64,000 nucleotides of DNA from Planktothricoides raciborskii GIHE-MW2 (GTDB lineage Bacteria > Cyanobacteriota > Cyanobacteriia > Cyanobacteriales > Laspinemataceae): positions 995,001-1,059,000 of the forward strand of contig NZ_CP159837.1 of the NCBI RefSeq assembly GCF_040564635.1. Direction: 5' to 3'. Below the pieces are notes generated by a model. It ran no database searches. It worked only from the letters and a program-made list of their open reading frames with translations, and was not told the DNA's origin. Position numbers and translations under genes: made by a program. Of the stretch, positions 1 through 8,200 are shown one piece after another (position 1 is the stretch's first letter; each line of letters opens with the position of its first letter).

Positions 1-419
1 ACCCGGTTTCTTCTTTGCCGAAGTCAAATAACCCAAAAACCCAACCCCAGAAACCGGGTTTCTTCAGACAACCTTTGCCACCAACCAACAACTTTTATAG
101 AAACCCGGTTTCTTCTTTGCCGAAGTCAACTCCCCAGAAACCGGGTTTCTGCTGTAAATATCAAAGTTATCTGTTTTTAGCGAAAAAGAAACCCGGTTTC
201 TTGAGGTTACTTGCGGGGGTAGAGAAACCGGGTTTCTGTTGTGGATATCAAGGTTATCTGTTTTTAGCGAACAAGAAACCCGGTTTCTTGAGGTTGCTTG
301 CTGGGGTAGAGAAACCGGGTTTCTTTAGACAAACTTTGCCACCAACAAACAAATGTCATAGAAACCCGGTTTCTTTTTTGCCGAAGTCGAAGCGCCAGAA
401 ACCCGCTAGAATAAAATAG
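1..419. repeat. Array of AGAAACCGGGTTTCT palindromes
   Basis: About eight copies of the 15-16 bp palindrome AGAAACCGGGTTTCT (or its complement) occur here. Two of the intervals hold a conserved core reading ATATCAAAGTTATCTG followed by TTTTTAGCGAA. An open frame runs through the array only because the palindrome and its spacers contain no stop in that frame. Its peptide is just repeats of KPGF and NPVS, so I do not call a gene. Confidence 0.85.
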
Positions 420-439
420 CCCTTACCCACATCAAGCAG

Positions 440-2461
440 ATGAGTCTGTGCATCAACCCCAACTGCCAAAAACCGCAAAACCCTGACAATCAGCTATTTT
501 GCCAAACCTGTGGATCGGAACTTCTCCTCGCAGGACACTACAAAGTCACTCAACTCCTCAGTGACAAAGGAGGTTTTGGCAAGACTTACCAGGTGGAAGA
601 TTTATATGACAATAACAAAGTCAAAGTCTTAAAAGTGCTGACTTTGAACGTTGCCAAAGCGGTGGAACTGTTCCAACAAGAAGCAGCAGTTCTCAAGCAA
701 CTACGGCATCCAGGAATTCCCCAGGGAGATGGATATATTGAATTTTTTCCCAAAAATAGCCAAAATCCCGTGCATTGTTTTGTGATGCAATATATCGAGG
801 GGATGGACTTAGAAGAATATCTCGGGCAACGGGGGCGTCCCATCGATCAAAAGATGGCTTTAAAGTGGTTGAAAGAAATTGCGGAAATTCTCCAAGTGGT
901 GCATGGAGAGAATTTTTTCCACCGGGATATTAAGCCTTCTAATATTATGCTCCAACCTAATGGCAAGTTGGCCTTAATTGATTTTGGCACAGTCAGGGAA
1001 ATGACCGGGACTTATATGGCTAAACAAAATAGTGGGGCAATTACGAAAATTAGTTCCGCAGGGTTTACCCCACCGGAACAAGAGAATAACCGGGCAGTTC
1101 CCCAGTCGGATTTTTTTGCCTTGGGGCGAACTTTTGTCTATTTGCTGACGGGGAAGCTGCCCACTGACCCGGCAATTTATGATTCCTATAATAATGAGTT
1201 AAAGTGGCGGGGGTTTACTAAAGAGATATCGCCACTGTTGGTAGATTTTATTGATGAGTTGATGGCAGGAAAAGCCAGTCAGCGACCGGATAATCCCGGA
1301 GTGATTTTACAGAGATTAGCAGAAATAGAATATCAGCTTTATCCGCCACCAAAACCGATACCAAAACCGCAGCCACCAAAACCAAAGACTCAAACAGTTC
1401 CTCCTACTCTTGTTTCTCAGCCATTTTTGAGTCGCCGCAAGTTGATTAAAATTGCGGGGTTTGCGGGAGTGGGAATTATGGGAGGGTATGTGTGGCAGGA
1501 AGTTTGGTCAGATCCCCCCCAACCCCCCCTTAAAAAGGGGGGGCAAGAAGATTCTCCCCCCGTTTCAAGCGGGGGGCAAGAAGATTCTCCCCCCGTTTCA
1601 AGCGGGGGGCAAGAAGATTCTTCCCCCTTTTCAAGGGGGGCAGGGGGGGATCGCTTTTCTTTTACAACGGTGAAAGTAAATGATCGAGGAGAAAAAATTA
1701 ACTCCGAATCACTGCAAGCAGAATATTCCAGAGAAGACTTAGGTAATGGTGTCACTCTGGATATGGTGGCTATTCCAGGGGGGACATTTATGATGGGTTC
1801 CCCAGAAACAGAGAAAGAGAGAAGTAGCAGCGAAGGGTCGCAGCGTTCGGTGACAGTACCCGCTTTTTTTATGGCTAAATACCCCGTGACTCAGCAGCAG
1901 TGGCAAGCAGTGATGGGAAATAATCCCTCTAATTTTAAAGGGCTAAATCGTCCGGTGGAAAATGTTAGCTGGAATGATGCAGTGGCATTTTGCCAAAAGT
2001 TATCGCAAAAAACGGGTAAAAATTATCGTTTGCCTTCGGAAGCAGAATGGGAATATGCTTGTCGCGCAGGAACTACCACCCCTTTTTATTTTGGGGAAAC
2101 GATTACTACGGATTTAGCGAATTACGACGGAAACTACACTTATGGTAATGGGCCAGAAGGGGTATATCGTCAGCAAACCACTGATGTAGGCAGCTTTCCG
2201 CCCAATGCTTTTGGACTCTACGATATGCACGGGAATGTCTGGGAATGGTGTGCAGACCATTGGCATGAAAATTATAATGGTGCGCCGACCGATGGCAGTG
2301 CTTGGACATCTCGGGGAAATTCTAATCTGAGGCTGTTGCGTGGCGGAAGCTGGTACGGCAATCCCAGGCGTTGCCGTTCGGCGCGTCGTTACTTCCGCGA
2401 TCCGGGCTATCGGGGTCACGATATTGGCTTCCGTTTTGGGATCTCCCTGCCGAGAACTTAA
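440..2461 (+). CDS. Ser/Thr protein kinase fused to FGE-sulfatase domain, putative DGR target
   Basis: A 673-residue signalling fusion. It starts with a zinc ribbon (Cys pairs near residues 4-9 and 22-25). A Hanks-type kinase domain follows, with glycine loop GGFGKTY near 44, catalytic HRDIKPSN near 160 and DFG near 180. Then come a Pro/Lys-rich stretch, one membrane segment near 334-352, a repeat-derived linker (about 357-405) and a formylglycine-generating-enzyme-like domain from about 435 to the end. The kinase should face the cytoplasm and the FGE-like domain the other side. The last 40 residues (GGSWYGNPRRCRSARR and on) match the C-type-lectin-fold end of cyanobacterial proteins diversified by retroelements. 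The variable codons end in C or T, as expected from AAC/AAT template codons. The linker comes from an intergenic-type repeat (CCCCCC...GGGGGG). Substrate and ligand are unknown. Confidence 0.9.
   Translation: MSLCINPNCQKPQNPDNQLFCQTCGSELLLAGHYKVTQLLSDKGGFGKTYQVEDLYDNNKVKVLKVLTLNVAKAVELFQQEAAVLKQLRHPGIPQGDGYIEFFPKNSQNPVHCFVMQYIEGMDLEEYLGQRGRPIDQKMALKWLKEIAEILQVVHGENFFHRDIKPSNIMLQPNGKLALIDFGTVREMTGTYMAKQNSGAITKISSAGFTPPEQENNRAVPQSDFFALGRTFVYLLTGKLPTDPAIYDSYNNELKWRGFTKEISPLLVDFIDELMAGKASQRPDNPGVILQRLAEIEYQLYPPPKPIPKPQPPKPKTQTVPPTLVSQPFLSRRKLIKIAGFAGVGIMGGYVWQEVWSDPPQPPLKKGGQEDSPPVSSGGQEDSPPVSSGGQEDSSPFSRGAGGDRFSFTTVKVNDRGEKINSESLQAEYSREDLGNGVTLDMVAIPGGTFMMGSPETEKERSSSEGSQRSVTVPAFFMAKYPVTQQQWQAVMGNNPSNFKGLNRPVENVSWNDAVAFCQKLSQKTGKNYRLPSEAEWEYACRAGTTTPFYFGETITTDLANYDGNYTYGNGPEGVYRQQTTDVGSFPPNAFGLYDMHGNVWEWCADHWHENYNGAPTDGSAWTSRGNSNLRLLRGGSWYGNPRRCRSARRYFRDPGYRGHDIGFRFGISLPRT
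1508..1655. repeat. G/C-tract tandem repeat inside the kinase gene
   Basis: Within the kinase gene, C-runs and G-runs (the CCCCCC..GGGGGG hairpin repeat seen elsewhere in this window, e.g. 21411-21437) repeat about three times with a GCAAGAAGATTCT spacer. They encode the linker SGGQEDSPPV, repeated, between the membrane segment and the FGE-like domain. The total length keeps the reading frame. Confidence 0.8.
2336..2450 (+). other. Candidate DGR variable region at the 3' end of the kinase-FGE gene
   Basis: The codons after GGSW are TAC GGC AAT, then CGT, CGT, TAC TTC CGC GAT, GGC TAT, GGT CAC GAT. They alternate with invariant Pro, Arg, Cys and Ser codons and end in a conserved IGFRF. This is the pattern left when AAC/AAT codons of a template repeat are altered at adenines. 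The template repeat and reverse transcriptase are not in this window, so the call rests on pattern and protein family alone. Confidence 0.55.
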
Positions 2462-3137
2462 TTTCCCTCTGCTCTTTTTCCCTCTTTCCCTCCCCCCTTC
2501 GCGCTTTGCGCGAAAAATTTTTTTTTCAAAAATGGCTGCCAACCTTATCCGAAAATAAAATATATCCGCGTTTGTCCCTAAGAAAAGAAACCGGGTTTCT
2601 GTGGTGATATCCGCAGTTATCTGTTTTTCGCGAAAAAGAAACCCGGTTTCTGGGGGTTTCTTGCGGGGGTAGAGAAACCGGGTTTCTTTTGTGGATATCC
2701 GCAGTTATCTGTTTTTTGCGAAAAAGAAACCCGGTTTCTGGGTCCCAACAGGAGGCGATCGCGACACAAGAAACCGGGTTTCTGTTGTGGATATCCGCAG
2801 TTATCTGTTTTTTGCGAAAAAGAAACCCGGTTTCTAGGGGTTACGATAAAAACCTGTAGGGGCGAAGCATTCGGGCAGTTAACTTTAGGGAGAAACGGGG
2901 AATTTATTATCCGAATGCTTCGCCCTGGCTTTGGGGTTGGTGGGTTTGTTCACAATATCAGGGCAAAGCATTCGGGTATGAGGTTATTTGGTAAAAGCCG
3001 AGATTAACTGCCCGAATGCTTTGCCCCTACAGACTATCCCAGAAACCGGGTTTCTTTATCCGTTGCCAAATCTCAGAAACCGGGTTTATTCAGTAAACCA
3101 CAATTATCTGTAGGGGTGAGGCATTTTAAATATCATT
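2462..3137. repeat. Gene-free palindrome array
   Basis: 676 bases without a gene. They hold about ten AGAAACCGGGTTTCT-type palindromes. Three near-identical cores (ATATCCGCAGTTATCTG) lie near 2609, 2694 and 2791, always in the same orientation between palindromes. At 2856-3030 is a large inverted structure whose ends read GTAGGGGCGAAGCATTCGGG and its near complement. No tRNA or promoter stood out. Confidence 0.8.
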
Positions 3138-3497
3138 TTAAATATACCGAACCTGATTTTGCATCTCATCTGAGGTCACTTGATTGAGAATAATTAGTAA
3201 TCGTTGGGCAATTTCTTGGGGAGAACGACGAACCGCAAAAATGACACCATAATGCATCTGCCCTGAATCAAAATAAGCTTGTACCAGCGATTCAAAGTCA
3301 GTTCTATTGTGAGTAATCATAGTTCTTTCTTGACTGACAGCATAGGCAAATTGCTCGGCATCAGTAGCATGAAGTTGTTCGGCATCTCTGGCAGTAATAG
3401 CATCAAATCCTCTGGCTTGCAGCAATTCTGCCACCAAGACATTAACATCTTCATCTAAGTACAAACGAATAAATAAACTATTCACAATACTATTCAC
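3138..3497 (-). CDS. DUF5615-type PIN-like toxin
   Basis: 119 residues. The early RLYLDEDVNVLVAELL motif and the later THNRTDFESL motif are those of the DUF5615 PIN-like family, presumed ribonuclease toxins of type II toxin-antitoxin modules. The acidic residues of LDED and the Asp of RTDF are the expected metal ligands. The start codon is GTG, overlapping the stop of the upstream DUF433 gene (GTGA), so the two are translationally coupled. An internal GTG five codons later is an alternative start. The target RNA is unknown. The pair sits between palindrome arrays, typical accessory placement. Confidence 0.8.
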   Translation of the reverse strand: MNSIVNSLFIRLYLDEDVNVLVAELLQARGFDAITARDAEQLHATDAEQFAYAVSQERTMITHNRTDFESLVQAYFDSGQMHYGVIFAVRRSPQEIAQRLLIILNQVTSDEMQNQVRYI

Positions 3498-3787
3498 AAA
3501 TCTCTCACTAATGGATCAATCAGTTCATCGGGAATGCGGTTTTGCTCGATATAACGATTAATTTCCGCTTGATGATCGCTGTAGTAAGTTAATGCGCCAA
3601 AAACTTGTGCTAAAGTTAAATGAGGCATTCCTTTGGAAATTTCTTCTGGTGCGACACCCATGCGCCAAGTTTCTACAATTGCTCTAACGGGTGTACGAGT
3701 GCCTCGGACAATTGGTTCTCCGTGCAAAATCTCATCATCTCGTACAATGTAAAGATACTCTGTTGCTTGAACCATGATTACCTTCAA
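3494..3787 (-). CDS. DUF433 antitoxin
   Basis: 97 residues, a clear DUF433 protein: HGEPIVRGTRTPV followed by a helix-turn-helix-like stretch (PEEISKGMPHLTLAQVFGAL) and a YYSDHQAEI tail. DUF433 proteins accompany DUF5615 toxins as presumed antitoxins that bind DNA and repress the operon. It is first in the pair and overlaps the toxin start by four bases. Translation may start at the first ATG or at the Met four codons later (3775). Confidence 0.8.
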   Translation of the reverse strand: MKVIMVQATEYLYIVRDDEILHGEPIVRGTRTPVRAIVETWRMGVAPEEISKGMPHLTLAQVFGALTYYSDHQAEINRYIEQNRIPDELIDPLVRDL

Positions 3788-4161
3788 AATTCATAAATTA
3801 TTGATGGGTTAAGGCTCGGTTTTAATTCGCTTTTGAAACCCTAAATTTAGGGCAAGCTAACGCACCATACCACTGGCATTTTTATTTTACCATAAAAACT
3901 ATCCCAGAAACCGGGTTTCTGTTATATCCGCAGTTATCTGTTTTTTGCGAAAAAGAAACCCGGTTTCTGGGGGTTGCTTGCGGGGGTATAGAAACCGGGT
4001 TTCTTTAGACAACCTTTGCCACCAACTAACAAATTTTATAGAAACCCGGTTTCTTCTTTGCCGAAGTCGAATAACCCAAAAACCCAACCCCAGAAACCGG
4101 GTTTCTGTTATATCCGCAGTTATCTGTTTTTCGCGAACAAGAAACCCGGTTTCTTTGTCCG
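3788..4161. repeat. Gene-free palindrome array
   Basis: From about 3903 to 4155 the sequence repeats the palindrome-core-palindrome unit seen at 1-419: ATATCCGCAGTTATCTG cores near 3925 and 4112, plus an ACAACCTTTGCCACCAAC segment (4009) also present near 70 and 330. The first 115 bases after the antitoxin start are ordinary AT-rich DNA and probably hold its promoter. Confidence 0.75.
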
Positions 4162-4560
4162 CTAAATTAATTCACTAGGAGTCATAATGCGGGGAGTTTC
4201 TACGGGAAAATCCTGGGGATTTCGGGTGACAATAACTTCTAATTGATTCACCACTGCCGTTCCATATTGAATAGCATCTTCAAAATCCGCAAAATTTGCC
4301 GATAAAGCCACCCGAATTGCTTCATCATTCACCGTAGCAATTTGGCAAACGTTGACTAACCAGTTTAAAAAATCTATAGTCCAGTCTTTGCCTCTTGCTT
4401 TACGAACGATATAATAAATGTCGCTCAAAATAGAAGGGGAAACATATCCTTCAATTTCTTTTTGTTCCACCTTTAATAAAACTTGTTGACTTGCAGCAAA
4501 ATAAGGCTGACGTTCTACGGCTACATCTACAATTACATTGGTATCGAGTAAAACTTTCAT
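4162..4560 (-). CDS. PIN-domain toxin (VapC-like)
   Basis: 132 residues from the chosen start. MKVLLDTNVIVDV opens the protein, as in PIN ribonucleases. Further acidic residues lie in NFADFEDAIQY, and VTRNPQDF ends the domain. I start at the ATG at 4560 because it overlaps the antitoxin stop (ATGA) and places the LDTN motif at the N-terminus. The longer frame would add ten residues lying inside the antitoxin gene. Likely an RNase neutralised by the upstream partner. Confidence 0.85.
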   Translation of the reverse strand: MKVLLDTNVIVDVAVERQPYFAASQQVLLKVEQKEIEGYVSPSILSDIYYIVRKARGKDWTIDFLNWLVNVCQIATVNDEAIRVALSANFADFEDAIQYGTAVVNQLEVIVTRNPQDFPVETPRIMTPSELI

Positions 4561-4844
4561 AGGTCGTATTTTTCCTTGAGGGCTTCCCATCGTGCTTCAT
4601 CTGGATTAAAATCTGGGGGAACGGGTGGGGCATTATCTAATAAATCCCGCAATGATTTCAGTTTAGATGCCGGTTTTTTTGGCTGTTCTGCTGATGGTTC
4701 GGGGGCTGACCCGTTAGGTTCTGGATTTGCTGTCACCGATCGCAATAAAATAATTTCTACTTCTCCTGGGGGAATATTCAGCGGTTCCGCTAAAATTAAA
4801 TTACCGGCGCGATCGATGGTTCCTGTGGTTTTGTAAGCTTGCAT
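4557..4844 (-). CDS. Antitoxin partner of the PIN toxin
   Basis: 95 residues. The N-terminus (TIDRAGNLILAEPLNIPPGEVEIILL) has the short beta-rich form of cyanobacterial antitoxins that precede PIN toxins. A Pro/Ser/Glu-rich linker follows, and the acidic, Trp-containing tail (PDEARWEALKEKYDL) is a typical toxin-clamping helix. It overlaps the toxin by four bases. The family is not certain. Operon position and the tail are the main support. Confidence 0.7.
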   Translation of the reverse strand: MQAYKTTGTIDRAGNLILAEPLNIPPGEVEIILLRSVTANPEPNGSAPEPSAEQPKKPASKLKSLRDLLDNAPPVPPDFNPDEARWEALKEKYDL

Positions 4845-5249
4845 ATTTTATCTCCTTATTTTACCTTCTATTGTAGCACTTGGGGGTAGAGAAACCGGGT
4901 TTCTGTTCTGGAAATGTAGGGGCGAATGCGAGAACGCCCCTACTGTTTTTAGCGAAAAAGAAACCCAGTTTCTGGGGTGTTGCAGGGGGTTGCTTGCGGG
5001 GGTAGAGAAACCGGGTTTCTGGGGTGGATATCCACAGTTATCTGTTTTTAGCGAAAAAGAAACCCGGTTTCTGGGGGTTACGATAAAAACCTGTAGGGGC
5101 GAAGCCATGCCGAAGGCTTTATGCTTTGCCCCTACAGACTATCTCAGAAACCGGGTTTCTGTTGTGGAAATGTAGGGGCGAATGCGAGAACGCCCCTACT
5201 GTTTTTTGCGAAAAAGAAACCCGGTTTCTTGAGGTTTCTTGGGGTTTCT
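4845..5249. repeat. Gene-free palindrome array
   Basis: Five or more AGAAACCGGGTTTCT-type palindromes, one ATATCCACAGTTATCTG core near 5027, and two copies of TGTAGGGGCGAATGCGAGAA (4915 and 5170) that close as GCCCCTAC hairpins. The last palindrome ends only about 25 bases from the cobN stop codon. Confidence 0.75.
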
Positions 5250-8200
5250 CTATCTTATATCTGATTTACTCTCAATAATTCCCTCCGCTTCTAATACCAT
5301 ATTCCGCAATCCTGAAATCATTGAATCCGGCGCATTTTGCCATAAACCCCGTTCTTTTGCTTCTAACAACCGTTCCGCCATATCCCGCAATGCCCAAGGA
5401 TTTTTCTGCTGGATAAAATCCTGCACTTTCTCATCAAAAATATAGGCATTTGCTACCCCTTCATACATATAGTCTTGCACGCAATTTGCTGTAGCATCGT
5501 AGGCAAATAAATAGTCTACAGTCGCGGCAATTTCAAACGCCCCTTTATATCCGTGACGCATTACCCCAGCGATCCATTTGGGATTAATTACTCGCGATCG
5601 ATACACCTTGGCAATTTCTTCCCGCAATTGTCGCACTTTCGGTTTTTCGGGAATGGAATTATCCCCAAAATAAGTTTGCGGATTTTTGCCGGTGACAGAC
5701 CGAACCGCTACCGTTAAACCTCCTTGAAATTGATAGTAATCATCGGAGTCTAATAGGTCATGTTCGCGGTTATCTTGGTTATGTAATACTATTTGCATTT
5801 CTTTTAACCGCTGGTTAAATGCTTCGGGGGCAGAATGCCCTTCCACATTGCCAGTAGAAGTGCCCGTATAAGCATAGCTACTCCAATTAATATAAGCCCG
5901 GGCTAAGTCTTCATCAGTTAACCAGTTTTGTTCTTCAATTAACCCTTGCAGTCCAGCCCCATAAGCCCCCGGTTTACTACCAAAAACCCGATAGTGCGAT
6001 CGCGCCTTTGCCTGTTCTGAATTAAGTCCTAATTCTTGCCAAATTTTAGTTTCTGTTTGTACTTGAAAAGCCAAAGGATTTTGGTCTGCGGGTTCCTCCA
6101 AACTTGCCACCGCATTTACTGCGCGATCGTATAAATCAATCAAATTCGGAAAGCCATCCCGGAAAAAACCAGAAATTCTTAAAGTCACATCAACCCGAGG
6201 ACGACCTAACACCGATAAAGGGATAATTTCTATATCCACTACCCGACGAGAAGGGCCATCCCAAACCGGACGAACGCCTAATAATGCTAACGCTTCGGCA
6301 ATATCATCTCCCCCGGTTCGCATGGTGGAAGTTCCCCAAATTGATAACCCTAAAGTTTTGGGATATTCGCCATTTTCTTGAGTATAACGTAAGATGACTT
6401 CATCCGCCGCTTTGCGGCCAATATCCCAAGCGGTTTCTGTGGGAATAGCGCGAATATCTACGGAGTAAAAATTGCGTCCGGTGGGCAATACTTCCGGTCT
6501 GCCTCTGGTGGGAGCACCAGAAGCCCCACTAGGCACATATCCGCCATTTAATCCATGTATTAATTGGCTAATTTCTTGCGGAGTTTCTTGTAGGGCTGGA
6601 AAGAGAAACTGGCGAATCCAGTTTAATTCTTGTTCCGTGGATTTTCCCGGTATTTTTGATAATTTTATTTGGCGATTATCCTGTAGGGGCGATTCGCGAA
6701 TCGCCCCTACATTTAGGGTAAAATTAGAATCTGTTAGGGGCGATTCGCGAATCGCCCCTACATGGTTTTTAATCACCTGTTCGACTAATTCGGCGGCGAT
6801 ATTTTCTAACTGTTCGATCGCTTCTCCAATATGCCCATATTGGGGATGGATGAAAGCGGGATCGACGGTTAACGGGTCAAAATCTAGCCCTAAATCTTCT
6901 GCTAATGCACGAGTTAATCCCAGACGACCCACACCAGGACAACGGGCGATCGCGACGATTAAATCTCGTAATTGTCTGCCTTGGGGACATTGACCAAATA
7001 TATGCAGCCCATCGCGAATTTGTGCCTCTTTTAACTCACAGAGATATCCGTCTAAATTGGCAATAATATCGGTAATTTCATCATCCTTAGTGGCGGATTT
7101 TGACTGATTTACATTATTATTATCCGATAAAGATAACTCCTGGTGTAAATTTTGGTCAAAAATCAACTTACTGAGGCGATCGCGAATAATTGAAACCCGT
7201 TTTGGGTCTAAATTTTGGGCTTCGTAATACTCATCAATCAATCTTTCCAATTCCAACAGCGGCCCATACAACTCAGCGCGAGTCATTGGTGGGGTTAAAT
7301 GGTCGATAATCACCGCCTGGGCGCGGCGTTTTGCCTGGGAACCTTCCCCTGGGTCATTGACAATAAACGGATATAAATTTGGCCAAGGCCCAAGGGCAAT
7401 TTCGGGATAACAATTTTCCGATAAAGCTACCCCTTTACCCGGTAGCCATTCTAAATTTCCATGTTTGCCGATATGCACCATTGCATCAGCCTGAAAATGC
7501 TGTTTTAGCCAATAGTAGAACCCTAAATAATGATGAGTCGGTTCTAAATCCGGTGCATGATAATTGAAACTAGGGTCAAGGTCATAGCCTCTAGAGGGTT
7601 GAATTCCCACAAAGATATTCCCCAACTGAATCCCAGAAATGGGAATATCACTATTTAATATAGTCTCTGGATTTTGCCAGCGATCGCTAATTTGGGCTTG
7701 CACTTCTGGCGGCAATGTGCTAAAATAATTCTGATACTCTCCCTGGGGTAACTGTTGCCAAACCGGGCGAAATGTTTGCCCTTCTGGGTCATTAGTAATC
7801 CCCGTAGTTAGTCGAGTAATTAACTCATCTCCATCAGCGGGAATATCGCTGACAAAATAACCCGCTTTTTGCAAAGCTTTGAGGATTTCCACACAGCTTG
7901 CGGGGGTATCCAAACCCACCCCATTCGCTAAACGACCATCACGGGTGGGATAATTAGCTAAAATTAAAGCAATTCGGCGTTTTTCTGGAGGAGTTTGCCG
8001 CAATTTTGCCCAATTTTTTGCCAAGTCAGCCACAAATTCAATGCGATCGCGCACCGGCTGATAAACTACCACGGGAGTTTCAATATTATTATCCTGAGTT
8101 TGGACTAATTTAAAAGAAATTGCCCGACTAATAATCCGTCCATCTACCTCTGGCAATGCCACATTCATCGCCAAATCGCGAGGGGAAAGTCCTTGAAATC

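Noticed and set aside
15-419. 134-codon open frame through the first palindrome array
   Set aside because: The peptide is only a translation of the AAACCCGGTTTCT repeats and their spacers; no ribosome site and no conserved domain.
1-5249. CRISPR array
   Set aside because: The repeated unit is a 15-16 bp palindrome at irregular distances, in both polarities, with a conserved core between copies instead of unique spacers; no cas genes nearby.
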